Below the pieces are notes generated by a model, which saw nothing but the letters and a program-made list of their open reading frames with translations, was not told where the DNA came from and did not search any database. A program made the position numbers and the translations under genes. A stretch of 64,000 nucleotides of DNA from Hemicordylus capensis (Eukaryota > Chordata > Lepidosauria > Squamata > Cordylidae), in assembly GCF_027244095.1 (NCBI RefSeq), contig NC_069658.1, positions 264,190,687 through 264,254,686 on the forward strand, written 5' to 3'. Position 1 is the stretch's first letter, and each line of letters starts with the position of its first letter. Below, one piece after another: positions 32,101 through 41,984 of the stretch.

Positions 32101-35100
32101 TATTCTGCGACGATATCTATAACAGCAGCAACATTGACAATAAAATCCAGCCATCCCAGGTCCTTGGGAAGGACTCGATGTCTGGATAAAACAAACCATT
32201 CAATAACACCTGTCTGACAGTGTGTGTAAATAAATAAATATTATTAAAGGGCAAACGCCTGGCGAAACAGGTGGGTTCTGAGAACGGCCTTAAAAGCAGC
32301 CAGGGAGGGGGCTGAATGAATCTGGGGGTGGCAGGGGAAGAGTGTTCCAGTGAAGAGGGGCGGTCATAGAGAAGGCCCTCCTACGGGCCTGTATTCAACA
32401 TAACGTGTGTAACTGTACTTGTATACACTGTACACTCGTGTTTATGTTGTACATAATATGTGAATAGGGCTTGTGATTCTCCCAGTTGTATTTCATTCTC
32501 AGACTTTTCAGTCCCAAGCTCAGTATGTGAGTATGACACACGTGTGTGTGTGCGCACATGTCCGCACACACATGCATACACACAATGGTTAAAACCAGGA
32601 GGATCAGTGGTGAATCAGAACTCCTCATTTCTTTCCCCACCTGCATGTTGGGAATGTTTGTGTCATCACACTAACACTTCATCTTTTACTCCATCCCGGC
32701 AGGCACAGCAGGAGACCCAGAAGGCTGCACTGCGGTACGAACGAGCGGTTAGCATGCACAATGCGGCCCGGGAGATGGTTTTTGTGGCTGAGCAGGGTGT
32801 CATGGCAGACAAGAATCGGCTTGATCCCACATGGCAGGAGATGCTGAACCATGCTACATGCAAGGTGAAGTTCCTCTTCCAGGGGAGCATCTGGACTGTA
32901 CCATCCAACATGCTGCAAAGGTGGAAGAATCCCCATACTAAAGAAGTCAGCTCTGCCTGCTGGAGAGAGAATCCACCTAATAGCTGTAGGAAATAATGGC
33001 AGGAGTGGGGGTGGGCATAATTTAGGACTGTGCAGAGTAGGGATAGGAAAATCAAGGTACAGGTTAACAGAAAGGAATTCTAGATCTCTAGGTTGCAGCC
33101 CAAATCAATTACATTAAGCAATGTGAATATATCCAGTGAGGCCGAGTGGATGGGTGGGGCTGGCTTCTGGCCTGGATTCAAGCCACGAACTCCCCAAGCA
33201 GCGTTGAACGAGGCCTCATCTCATTTCTTCCATCCTTTGCCCATCCATGACGAAAAAAATCGGAACAAAGTGTGACAACTAAGCAAGGTTTGCTGTAGTG
33301 GCAGAAAGGATGAAGTTTGTTAAACGGGCATAATTGGGCATGGATGCGGCTAGATTGAGGGTCCATGTTGTGTCATAATAGCCTGTCTCTGTGTTAGAAC
33401 TTCTTGTTGGTTGGTTGTTGGTGAGTGAAGCAGAAGAGGGGGCAGGACGCCTGGGAGATGGGGCACTGTGGGATCTGGGAGCAGAGAGCTCCTTGGCTTT
33501 GACATGCTCCCTTCTTTGCCTCTTTAGGTGAATGAGGCCGAGGAGGAGCGGCTGCGCAGTGAGCGGGAGCACCAGCGCGTCACCCGGCTCTGCCAGCAGG
33601 CTGAGGCGAAGGTGCAGTCACTCCAGAAGTCCTTGAAGCGAGTCATCGTGAAGAGCAAGCCCTACTTTGAGCTGAAAGCTCAGTTCAACCAAATCCTTGA
33701 GGTGAGGCCCTGCTCTGCTTCCCGCCCAGCCTTTCCCAAACCCTGGGGATAGGGCCGTAGCTCAGTGGGAGAGCAACCCCTTGGCATGCCGAAGGTCCCG
33801 AGTTCAGGCCTCCGCATTTCCAAGCAGAGCTGGGAAAGGCTCCTGCCTGAAGCCCAGGAGAGCTGCTGCCAACAAGCGTATGCCAGGCGGAACTTGATGG
33901 ACTCTGTAAATGGCAGCTCCATTCGTACCTCACGAGCTCCTTGGAAAGCTGAGATATTGGAGCAAAAGTTGGCGCATGCTCAGGACATGCCACCTTTCTT
34001 ATACAAATGGAGGCTTGACCTGCACTTTCAAAGGGGCCGGGAGAGATAGAGAACACAACAGACGTTCTCTCTTGAAGAATGGGAGGGACAGAGCACATGT
34101 AGTGGCAGTGGCAGAGCACATGTAGAAGATTCGAGGCTCGGCCTTGAATTTTGAAAGGGACAGGTCAGCTGATGAGGAGAAAGAGCCCAGCCAGGAACTC
34201 TGGCTCGCTATTGCCAGTTAAAGTAGTCTGTACTGAGCTAGATGCACCAGTGGTCCGATTCAGTATTGGGCAGCTTCCATACTTACCTGTATGGCAGAGG
34301 GGCTGGTCTTTTCAAATTGGGTTCATTTTCCATCTGCCTTCAAAGAAAGCACAAGTGTAGGAATAAATAGAGTTGAAAGAGCCCTAACGGTGCATACTCA
34401 GCAAATGTGGCAGATGTTGCAAAGCTGACATTTGGACCTATAGCTGTCAGTCTAGAGTTTGAGAACTGTAATTGTCTCCACTCTAGTTGGAATCATGGAG
34501 TGGACCTATTAGATGGCACCCAAAACACACACACTCTTTTTTAATATATTTGGAGGAAGGGTACAAAATGATGCTTGAACTAGGCAGTGTTTTGCATCCA
34601 GTAGAGGAGAAATCTGGTGTTAAGTTTTATCAACTACTTTCTCAGTCTGAAAGTCAAGTATTATCACTGTTGGCATTTATATACATGCCTCGGGGTTCAG
34701 ATATCTGCACTTCAAGATGGGGATTTTCAGTCTGAGTATTTTGAATTGTAAACAGAAGGTGCAAGAAATCTTTTTGTTAAATTTTATTTAGTATATATGT
34801 ATATTGCCCCAAACTCACCTTTCTGAGCAGTTTACAACAAATGTAAAACAAATTGAAACAAAAATTAAAACATTAAAACCATTCAGAAACACAGTTCCAG
34901 TTAAAAGCTTGGGTGAATAAATGCATCTTGAGAACCTTTTAAAAAGCTGTCAGATTTATATACCACCTTTCAGCAAAATTTATCCTAAGGCAGTTCACAA
35001 CCTATTACAGTCCAAATCGAATTAACAGTGAAACTGGTACAGGTATTAACTTAGTACAGGAATGACTTTAGAGGGGTGAGAGAGGAAATTCTTGAGGATG

Positions 35101-38100
35101 TGAGGATTTTGTTTTGTTTCGAGCTCAAAACAAAACACAGATGCCTGAAACATTTTGTTGAAACAGCAGTCAAACCAGTTGTTTCAATGGAACAAAACTC
35201 AAAATGTTTCAGGTATTTGGCTCCATAGGATCCTATAGGGGTTTGGGGGAAAGGTTAACATTTTAAATCACCTGCTTGCATATTTCTGTTATGGGTTGGA
35301 TGGTAGGTAGCACACATCATGCCCTACCACCCAACCCACTTTGGTACCCCTAGGAGCTACCCATGGGGGTATTTCAAGTTTCCCCATTGTTCCCTATGAC
35401 TGGGACAACCCTGCCTTGAAAAAACACTGCAGAAGCGCACAGTAAAAGGGAATCAGTCCCTCTAATTTTTTTCATCTCCGTGTGGAATGAGTTTTGTTCT
35501 GGGCAGCAGTATCAGCGCAGTGTGTGCACACATGCATTCAGAATGGGACCTTCCTGATTCAACCTGAGCGGGATCAAAAATGAACATAAGAACAGCCCTG
35601 CTGGATCAGGCCCAAGGCCCATCTAGTCCAGCATCCTGTTTCGCACAGTGGCCCACCAGATGCTGCTGGAAGCCACAGGCAGGAGTTGAGGGCATGCCTT
35701 CTCTCCTGCCATTACTCCCCCGCAACTGGTACTCAGAAGCACCCCGCCCCCGAGGCTGGAGGTGGCCCACAGCCCTCCGACTAGTAGCCAACTGAGCAGA
35801 CATCCAAAAACTTGTGAGCGTGCACGTGCCTTAGAGGGAACAGTGCTCCCAACACAAAACACCCATTTCAAACAGTCCAAAAATAGCCAAAAAAGAATCA
35901 CTGGCCAGCCCTCCTCTCCTGGGTGTACCTAACCTCTTCAACCAGGACGGTCCTCCACCTGGGCAGCCGGTCAGGTGCTTTGCCCTTCATCCTTGGGTTA
36001 CATAGGCAGTGCTGCTGATTCAACCCAGGGTGTGTTGAGCCAATCCATCACTCCAGTCCTCAGCTGACCTGCCAAGGCGATTACTTCTCCAGTGTTCATC
36101 ATGGACTGGAGCTGACCTATCATCTTCTCGAGAAGAGTGGCAGGCAAAGCCTGGCTTAGTGTTGCTGTCTCGGCATACAAGCTGTTAGTGGCAACAAAGA
36201 ACGGCTTGCGTGTCAAAGCCTCAGAAATGAGCGCCCAGTCCTGGTTGGATAGGTTGCACACTTCCAGCCCACACCTCCTTGCCAGGCCATGGATGGCCAC
36301 CTCTTGCTCCTGCAGGTGCTGGAACAAGAGAAAGGTGGAGTCTCGCCAGGTCGGAACATCCTGAGGGATCAGGTGTTCAGGTAGGCCGAGCTCAAGCTGC
36401 CTCTCCTTGAGCATGTGCCCACGCTTTTCGCTCCAGTGGAAGTAAGCTGCAATCTTGCGGCACATCTCCACAAGAGCAGCCGTGGCAGCGCCTTCAGTGG
36501 TGATGTCCTGTCCGGCCACAGCCCCAGAAAAGTCAAACGCTTCCCTCACAACCAGGTTCAGAGTGTGCGCCACACAACGGATGGACACAAACTGAAGCTG
36601 CTCAGCTGTCCTCACTGTGTTCAGACCATTGTCAGTCACCATGGACCCTTGGCGAAGATTTGGCTGCCTGGACAGCCATCCCTCCACCTGGCAATCCATG
36701 GCCGACAGCTCATCTGCCATGTGGTCAGTGTCCAGCTCCTCCACATGCAGCAGAGCCCACCTGTGCTTGGCTGCATGGACGGGGCTGGCCATGCCACCAG
36801 CAGCAGATGTCCTCTCCCTCTCCTGCCCCCACCAGTGTGCTGTGAAGGACAGAAAAGAAGCATGCAGTCCACTGCTGCTGGTCCACAGATCAGCAGTGAA
36901 GTGCATGCTGGTGTCGGGCACTGTTGCGCACAGCCTGACACAGCCTCCTTGCACGCCTGATACAGGGAAGGCACCACCTGCCTGCTGAAGGTGATGCCTG
37001 AGGGGATCTTATAGTTGGGGGCACGCAGGAGGAGCAGCCGCTGGCGGAAGCCAGTGTTCTCCATCACCTGGAATGGCTGGTTGTCCAAAGTGATAATCTT
37101 GGCAATGGCCTGGGTGATGAGATGAGGCTTTGGGTAATCTGACTGCTTGCCCCTTGACTGCATCCACCACACAGGCAACTGATGGGGAGCAGGAGCAGGT
37201 GCTTTGCCGCTAATTGAGGGCACACCAGGCCTATTGCTGCCAGCAGGAGCAGGGACCCCTGGGTGACGTTGCAAGTGCTTCAGCATTGCAAGACACTTAG
37301 GGTCCTTCCCACTGCTGATCTGTGCCCTGCAGAGGGTGCAGACAGCATGGGTTGGGTCACCTGGGCAGAGCTCAAAGTGGTCCCACAACATGCTGCCATC
37401 AAAGCTGGTCGGCCCCCTTTTGGTGGTGGTGGTGGTCCTGGAGCTGCAGGTTCATTCTGGGAGCCACGTCTGGGGCTGAGAAGGTCCAGGAAGTGGAATG
37501 GTTTCCTCCTGCTCCTCCGCGGTTTCAGACCTGGGGGTTGCACTGCCAAGGGGGATTGGGGAGGATGGTGAGAGTGATCTGGCTGGGCATGTAGCTGACA
37601 CAGTCGCCTCCTCCACTGCCACAGGAAGAGCTGCTTCCCTGACAAGGGTGGACCTCCCCGCTAATTCTAGCTCAGCTGCCACCAGTGGCTGCGCTTCAGG
37701 ACCCTCTTCTTCGGAAAGGTGAGCCTGTGCACAGCCACAGCAGTGGGGACAACTCAGGGAGTAGGCCCCTCTTGTAACGGCCCACCACGACCAGCATCAC
37801 CTCTCCCCGTGACTGCCACTCTGCTCTTGTCTCTGCCTTGTACCCTCCTGGACATCTTAGGGTTTTTAAAATTCAAGCCCTAACTCTGATTTTTTTTTGG
37901 GGGGGGGGGGGGAATTCCCGTTTAAGGTGGGTATTTTAAAAAGGGGTGTGGGTTCGGGGGTGGTCTATTTATGCCATTTGTGCCACACACAGTGCTGTAG
38001 TGTACACACAGAAGCTAGAAAAATTAACCACCACGCCCCCCCAAGAAGCAAGCTTTATTTTGCAGGGGAGTTTGGAGAGGAGCAAGCAGCAATGGGGTAA

Positions 38101-40594
38101 ACTGAAGGGAAAGCAGATTATCATGGCCTCTCTTAACCCACCCCTCCTGTCCTCCCCCCCCCCAACAATTTTTGCTTTTATTAGTAATAGAAATAGAAAA
38201 GGTTACATCTCTGAGATCGACATAGTCATACATGAATAAGATAAATGCCTTATCCGCAGCTAAGAAAATAAGAAAAATACACAGTAATAATATTTAAGTA
38301 TACTTAAATGAGTAGAAACAATCTGTAAGAAAAAGAGAGTAGATCTGAAAACTGAATCTAATCGTCAGAGAAACTAAACTAAAATCTAAACCGCTCACAG
38401 AACACTCCCCCTGGACTTAATCATACGATAACAAGGTTAATCAATGGAGAAGAAAATGAAAATGAAAAAAACACTAGTGTGACAGAGAAAGTATATATTG
38501 TAAACACAAAACCACATATCCACCAATATTCCATAATCAAAATTCCCATCTCGTCCCATACAGGTGTACAAAATGCCATAATAAAGTAAATGATAGAAAT
38601 CAGCTAAACCTTCAATAGTCCTCCTCTTCATTTAATAACAACAACAAAACAAAAAAACCACCACAAAAAAACGGAGAGATAAATGGAAAGAGATTCTTTC
38701 ATGAAGAGGAAGACTAACTTCAGCCGAGACTGATCTCTATAACCCATCCCGCCCCTCCTGTCCTACCTTGTACCTAATCCCTTCCCCCAAATAGGCCCTG
38801 TTGTAAGAACTGTAACCTAACAGGTGGGGGTGGGGTTTACTTTCCAGCATATTCTGCTGGAGTTTGGCCAGGTGCTGCTTTCAGAGGCATTTGGGCCGAG
38901 TAGACACTGGAACTCAACGGCTCGGGGTAGTGCAGGTGGGGACCAGGCACCTACCCACCCAAAAAAGAAAATGCTGGGTGGGCTTGGGGAACCACACTAA
39001 AGAACACCAGGGAAATAGAGAGAACCTGGCAGGCTTGGCACCAGACAGAAGTCACAGAACACACCAGCCTACAAAAACAAAAAATGAAGTCCAATCCAGG
39101 CACAAAGGTGCAGCTTGGGGCTGCAAAAGAAAAAGTCAGCATAGCATCCCAGTTATGCTATGCTGAGTAACCACTGGGGACTTGCTACAAGAAGCAGAAT
39201 CCACAGAAGAAAACAAAATCCACAGCAGCACCCAGTTAAAGTCCTTGGTGCTGCTGATACAATTAAAAAGAAGAAAAGTGGTTGGCTAGCACTGGAAAAA
39301 GGGGAGGGGGCAAGAGAGATGGATAAACCAGCAGGCACTTTCAGTTTCTCTCTCCACTAGGCCAGGCAGGCCCAGTGATCACTACTAGTCTTCCCTCTGC
39401 TGCTGCAGTCTCTGATCTTTCCTCCTTTCCTGATGTATTCTCTTTAAGAGAGACACACTGTAAGTGCACTCTCTGCCTCCTAGTCCCTTTGAATATATTT
39501 TGAGACTTCCTCCTTTGCTCCCTCTCCCCACCAGCCAATGAGGGCAGTTGCCCACCGACAACACTTGATTTGCATGATAACAAGTCAACCAAGAAACAAG
39601 GAGATCACAAGCCAGTTGAAGCCAGTACCAGAAAACCCATCAGCAAGGGAAAAACAGGCCTCCAAAATAGCACTCAAAATGTCAAAACGTTGCAAATCAA
39701 AACAGAGTGGCTTTTTTTCAAGCTCAAAACAGGCCCTTTATTTAAAGGACATTTTGTTTTGAGCTTGAAACACTCAAAGCGGCCTGTTTTGAGTGGAAAT
39801 GTTTCAACATCAACACTGCACAACCCTAGAAATTATCAGTTACTCATGTATAGAGATGTTCACCCCTGCTTTTATCTCTTTCCCTTTCCTCTGTTGTCTC
39901 CCCTGTGTGGGGCCAGCCCAGGCATAAATAGGGCCTTGGGAAAGAAGTGCCTTTGGTGCTCCCACCCCACCCCACCTCACGGTTCACTCAAGAAACAGCC
40001 ATCAGACTCGGCTCAGCACCCCCTTCAGGTAGGCACTGTGAGTGACCGTCTGGCTCAGCCACCCAGCCCTAAGGTCAACCCTGCCCCATGTCAAAGTTTA
40101 GAACATAAACTCCTTGGGGCAGAAACCTCTTGCCTTGTACTCTGCAGAATGCCACGCACGGTGATGCTCTTCTAATCCTGTTCTTTGTTTAGGAGCACAA
40201 GGCTAGGGTGACCTCTCTGGAGCAACAGGTGGCCCAGGCCAAGATGCGCTATTCAGTGGCTTTGCGGAACCTGGAGCAGATCAGCGAGCAGATCCACGCC
40301 CGGCGGCTTCAGCGCCTGGTAGGACGGCGGGCTTCCCCAGTGGGTGCTGAGGCCAGCCCAGCCCTGCTGTACGGAGGGGTGGCCCTGCCCTCCGAGCCCG
40401 CCGCCTCTGCCGACACGCTCTCAGTACTCAGCTTCCAGACCATCGCCTCCGACCTGCAGAAGTTTGACTCCGTTGAGCACCTGCTGGGGTTCTCTGATGC
40501 GGCCAGCCTCAACAGCGATGAGCTGGAGGAGCGGGAGCAGCGCCACGGTGGCCAACCCCACCCTTTCAAACACCACCGCAGCATCAGCCTTTGA
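22938..40594 (+). CDS. SH3BP5L: SH3BP5L, SH3-binding domain protein 5-like (six coding exons)
   Basis: Coding exons are 22938-23141, 27315-27377, 29841-29969, 32703-32864, 33528-33701 and 40193-40594. They join in frame to 377 residues, against about 393 for the human protein as I recall it. All junctions are GT-AG and phase 0. The protein has an acidic N-terminus (about 1-66), a long coiled-coil core (about 67-270) with the nearly invariant KARPYYEARRLAKEAQQETQ, DPTWQEMLNHATCK and KSKPYFELKAQF blocks, and a Ser-rich tail ending RSISL. SH3BP5 and SH3BP5L belong to the REI-1 family, whose V-shaped coiled coil is a guanine nucleotide exchange factor for Rab11 on endosomes. SH3BP5 itself also binds BTK's SH3 domain and JNK. 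SH3BP5L is preferred over SH3BP5 because the EELEHLNQA, VELQLDEARTTYRRIL and EQISEQIHARR blocks match the L paralogue. The frame is intact and looks functional. Confidence 0.95.
23142..23739. other. SH3BP5L intron, first part
   Basis: No repeat or exon was recognised between the donor at 23142 and the L2 fragment. Confidence 0.5.
23854..24473. mobile_element. hAT-type MITE split by later insertions
   Basis: The left end is caggggtctcaatcttcc and the right end is tttgagacccctg. The flanks are ccccaaac (23846-23853) and ccctaaac (24474-24481), 7 of 8 identical. Nested insertions occupy roughly 23900-24330. Confidence 0.65.
24087..24299 (+). repeat. tRNA-derived squamate SINE
   Basis: The head tggcgcagtggtaaaactgc has an A-box, and acaagttcgatcctgacc has a B-box. 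The body is gactcagccttccatccttc, ending in gcggtatataaatgtaagtg and ctattgct. This structure is common in lizards and snakes. The B-box region is intact, but the element is a SINE, not a tRNA gene. Confidence 0.8.
24871..25789. other. SH3BP5L intron, nothing recognised
   Basis: No exon-like conserved frame or repeat family was recognised. Confidence 0.5.
25790..26400 (-). repeat. 'gtgagcccttt' repeat and L2-type tail, reversed
   Basis: About 25790-25960 is a reversed 'gtgagcccttt' copy (ccccaaagggctcacac). About 25980-26400 is a reversed AT-rich LINE 3' tail with a tttattaaatttttgtacc and caaggcagtttacaaa signature, consistent with L2. Confidence 0.5.
26440..26900 (-). repeat. L2-type LINE fragment, split by a MITE
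   Basis: A reversed LINE tail is followed, beyond the MITE, by coding-like sequence near 26750-26880. That part resembles the L2 'LWNSLP' region in reverse (ttccaaagcattggcacc). Low-complexity composition makes the family call tentative. Confidence 0.5.
26612..26725. mobile_element. hAT-type MITE
   Basis: The ends are caggggtttccaaccttgg and ccaaggttgggaacccttg. The perfect 8-bp duplication gaatagta lies at 26604-26611 and 26726-26733. Confidence 0.9.
27315..27377 (+). CDS. SH3BP5L: SH3BP5L coding exon 2
   Basis: Residues 69-89 (21 codons), EELEHLNQANEEINRVELQL plus D, start of the first helix. The acceptor ttctgaccacag and the donor gtgagt are both good. Confidence 0.95.
27435..27909. mobile_element. 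Fold-back hAT-type element, 475 bp
   Basis: The ends are tagggatgtgcac and gtgcacatcccta. The flanks ctccacac (27427-27434) and ccccacac (27910-27917) differ at one base. Most of the element folds on itself in long inverted arms: ggggcggcag with tacctccctgcc on the left pairs with ggcagggaggtatg on the right, and acttcctgtcacttctg on the right pairs with cagaagtgacaggaagt on the left. It shares its end with the element at 5670-6275. Confidence 0.85.
27990..28637. other. SH3BP5L intron, mostly unrecognised
   Basis: About 28015-28105 weakly resembles a reversed SINE tail. About 28500-28600 is a reversed 'gtgagcccttt' or LINE-tail copy (gctcaaagcagtttacat). Nothing else was recognised. Confidence 0.35.
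28640..28801. repeat. Near-perfect palindrome, about 160 bp
   Basis: The left arm (about 28640-28699) and right arm (about 28739-28801) are reverse complements, sharing acagcatttctctgaagag and gactcatggagaga with very few mismatches. They are separated by a loop of roughly 40 bases. High arm identity suggests a young fold-back element or recent correction between arms. Confidence 0.85.
28838..28905 (-). repeat. SINE tail fragment
   Basis: Reversed shared tail of the 5S-tRNA and tRNA(Ala) SINEs (ggctgccatatactgag, then cagtattgtcttcacag). It is only about 68 bp long. Confidence 0.7.
28906..29840. other. SH3BP5L intron, nothing recognised
   Basis: No repeat family or conserved frame was identified, apart from a G10 run near 29179. 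Confidence 0.45.
29841..29969 (+). CDS. SH3BP5L: SH3BP5L coding exon 3
   Basis: Residues 90-132 (43 codons), from EARTTYRRIL to KARPYYEARRLAKE. The acceptor is atttcaacag and the donor gtaagg. Confidence 0.95.
29970..30283. other. SH3BP5L intron, LINE-tail scrap
   Basis: A short (ATTT)n run at 30118-30140 is followed by gatttctataccgcccttcc, a terminus seen on several LINE or SINE tails in squamates. Nothing else was recognised. Confidence 0.4.
30284..30410. mobile_element. Palindromic hAT-type MITE
   Basis: The arms gagtgggtaaac and gtttgcccacccc are inverted, with inner blocks aactacagctcccatc and gatgggagttgtag. The target duplication is not clear. Confidence 0.75.
30411..31599. other. 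SH3BP5L intron, largely unrecognised
   Basis: A LINE-tail-like block (tataccccacctttcag) is at about 30445-30530. A (T)n/(G)n low-complexity block is near 31215-31260. Just before 31600 is a (TAA)n-rich tract that borders the R4 copy. Confidence 0.4.
31600..32235 (+). repeat. R4/Dong-clade LINE, 5'-truncated copy
   Basis: The sequence closely follows the last 640 bp of the R4 element at 47204-50941, from the CCHC motif region (cagctgttgtaaaaagatcg) through the endonuclease block to the 3' end (aataacacctgtctgac). A one-base insertion in an A run near 31910 shifts the frame. (TAA)n-type repeats lie on the 5' side and (AAAT)n on the 3' side. Confidence 0.9.
32236..32400 (-). repeat. L2-type LINE scrap
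   Basis: The block ctgagaacggccttaaaagc and agtgttccagtgaagagg resembles reversed L2 C-terminal sequence. It is short and diverged. Confidence 0.4.
32703..32864 (+). CDS. SH3BP5L: SH3BP5L coding exon 4
   Basis: Residues 133-186 (54 codons), from AQQETQKAAL to WQEMLNHATCK. This is one of the most conserved parts of the family. The acceptor is catcccggcag and the donor gtgaag, which is weaker than the others. Confidence 0.95.
32865..33527. other. SH3BP5L intron, nothing recognised
   Basis: Intron between coding exons 4 and 5, with no repeat family recognised. Confidence 0.5.
33528..33701 (+). CDS. SH3BP5L: SH3BP5L coding exon 5
   Basis: Residues 187-244 (58 codons), from VNEAEEERLRSE to KSKPYFELKAQFNQILE. 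The acceptor is tgcctctttag and the donor gtgagg. A tRNA(Ala)-type SINE begins about 50 bp after the donor. Confidence 0.95.
33751..34292 (+). repeat. tRNA(Ala)-derived SINE(s), diverged
   Basis: The head gggccgtagctcagtggga carries an A-box, then comes a tRNA(Ala)-like anticodon and T arm. The copy runs to about 33936. A second SINE tail is recognisable at about 34228-34292 (ctgtactgagctagatg, then gggcagcttcc). The segment between is unassigned. The SINE has no 5S head and begins 50 bp after the exon 5 donor. Confidence 0.7.
34293..35092. other. SH3BP5L intron with L2-type tail
   Basis: About 34770-35040 is a reversed AT-rich LINE 3' tail (two gcagttt/caca blocks at about 34828 and 34991). 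The rest was not recognised. Confidence 0.4.
35583..35810 (-). repeat. CR1 3' end nested in the hAT element
   Basis: Opens with aacataagaacagccctgct and continues through the CR1 3' UTR to about 35810. Confidence 0.8.
35998..37391 (-). pseudogene. hAT transposase remnant (BED finger and catalytic core)
   Basis: An N-terminal frame (37391 downward) shows a BED-type zinc finger: WDHFELCPGD, CTLCRAQIS, then a HLQRHP end. A second, shifted frame (36954-35998) shows the hAT core with FTADLWTSSSGL (first catalytic Asp), VTDNGLNT (second Asp) and CVAHTLNLVVREA (the conserved CxxH). The product would cut and rejoin element ends. The C-terminal hATC dimerisation region is not found before the element's left end, so the gene is frameshifted and truncated. 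A host-domesticated ZBED gene is unlikely given these breaks and the flanking duplication. Confidence 0.8.
39829..40192. other. SH3BP5L intron end, nothing recognised
   Basis: Short stretch from the hAT target duplication to the terminal exon's acceptor. Confidence 0.5.
40193..40594 (+). CDS. SH3BP5L: SH3BP5L terminal coding exon
   Basis: Residues 245-377 plus stop (TGA 40592-40594). It finishes the coiled coil (LEEQ-type heptads, then LRNLEQISEQIHARRLQR) and encodes the low-complexity tail (SPVGAEASPALL, DTLSVLSFQTIASDLQKFDS, HHRSISL). The tail is shorter in its acidic middle than the human protein as remembered. The acceptor is ttctttgtttag. Confidence 0.95.
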   Translation, partial: EHKARVTSLEQQVAQAKMRYSVALRNLEQISEQIHARRLQRLVGRRASPVGAEASPALLYGGVALPSEPAASADTLSVLSFQTIASDLQKFDSVEHLLGFSDAASLNSDELEEREQRHGGQPHPFKHHRSISL

Positions 40595-41865
40595 CGTCCT
40601 CCCCCTTCCCGCGGCTGTCCTTTTAAAGTCCTTCCCTTCAGGGGAATGGGGGAGATGGTCAGTATCAGGGGCACAACGAGTAGTTCCAGAGAGGAGGCAG
40701 CTCTGAGCGCACAGGCAATGCCACTACTTTGACCTCCTCCAGCTAAAGTGCAGCCTGTGGGCGGATTCCTCCCTCTGCGTGTAGCCTTTGGTGCAACCCA
40801 GGCTTCCTGTCACCATGCTCAATCAGCACAGTGGGACTCCTCCCGGCCCAGTTGCTAGGAGACTTTGGTGTTCTGGTCTCACTCTCTTTGACCCCCCCAG
40901 CTGCCCTTTCCCCCCAGCATGCACCTGCTTCTTGGGAGCATTGCATGCTGGAAATAACGTTGCACTCCTATGCACTCATCCTAGCTTGTTGGATTATTTG
41001 GAGACCATCCCTTCCAGCTGCTGGCGAGTTGTAAGGGGGGATGAAACCCGGGTGAGGATGTGAGAGAAAAACCACAATTGTTTTTACTTGATTGTTTTGC
41101 GTTGGGTGATGAGGAAAATACATGGTTTGCTCAGTGCTAGAGTACAGAGACTCCCCCACGTCTGCCTGTCACTTCAGTCGAGAGAACCTCCCCACCCTGC
41201 TGACATTGAACTGCCACCCAAGGCTCTGCCTTGTGGCCTTTTTAAATGGAACTCTGATGCCCCCTAGAGGGCTCCTTGGCACACTACAGCATAACCAGAG
41301 GCATGCTATTTCCCCTATTTCGCCCAGGAAAGAGATTACATAGCAGTGGCTACCCCCCTCTCAATAGCTTCTCCACTGTAGAGACAGCTTGTTTTGTGAC
41401 AATGCAAAAGTTATCAAGAGACTGACAGCCTGAGACTGACATTTAGCACTACTAGGAGAGAGGGTGTGTGTGCGTGTAGCAAGCGGCTCATTGCACTGGG
41501 ATAGCCCTCACCTACCTTATGCACTTGATGCGTCCCATTTGGCCCCAGTCAGAGGCTGAAGGCACCTGTGCCTCCAGGGGTGTAATTTGCACTAATAGGT
41601 GGCAATAGGCGGGCCTGGCAGGTCCCCTAGTGAGTCAGTCTCTCTCTCGCTCCTCCTCTCTCTTCTCCCTGCCATCTCACCAGCCTCTCTCTCTCTCTCC
41701 CACCCTCCTGGCCATGGTGGCAGTTTCTGCCTCCAACAGGTTTGCTGGACCTTGGCTGTGATGAGAACACTTCATGTTCGAGGCAGCCTCATAGCAACTC
41801 TGTGTGTGTTTGTATGACCGGCTTCTGCTGTGTATTTTATTTAAAGTAAAGTTTATGCCCTATGA
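40595..41865 (+). other. SH3BP5L: Probable 3' UTR of SH3BP5L
   Basis: No AATAAA was found soon after the stop. The best candidate signal is the variant AGTAAA at 41845-41850, followed by a T/GT-rich stretch (ttttgttttgtttttg). The end is therefore uncertain. Confidence 0.35.
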
Positions 41866-41984
41866 TATCCTTTTGTTTTGTTTTTGTCGCCATTGCTCAA
41901 TCTAGCAGGAAACTATTTTCCCCTCTGACTCTGGCTCTGACAATGGAGGGCAGTGGATATTATAACTTAAGAAGAAGAAGAAGC

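Larger units (their letters stand above)
35093..39828 (-). mobile_element. hAT DNA transposon, broken, 4.7 kb
   Basis: The flanks are gaaattct (35085-35092) and gaaattat (39829-39836), 7 of 8 identical. The ends are related inverted sequences (left tgaggatgtgaggattttg, right reversed tagggttgtgcagtgttg), and both sides have subterminal aaaacaaaac/caagctcaaaac repeats. A minus-strand transposase remnant lies at about 35998-37391. A reversed CR1 end (35583-35810) is nested in the left part. About 38160-38760 is an AT-rich block of unknown origin. Confidence 0.7.

Noticed and set aside
33751-33822. Possible tRNA(Ala) gene
   Set aside because: The A- and B-box-like parts are present, but the cloverleaf is imperfect and the sequence continues into a SINE body and tail with no terminator.
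35998-37391. Host ZBED-type gene
   Set aside because: The BED finger and hAT core lie in shifted frames, the C-terminal domain is missing and the whole sits inside an element with a target duplication in an intron. This fits a dead transposase.
41845-41850. Firm polyadenylation site for SH3BP5L
   Set aside because: AGTAAA is a weak variant and no AATAAA was found near the stop, so the end is reported only as a low-confidence guess.
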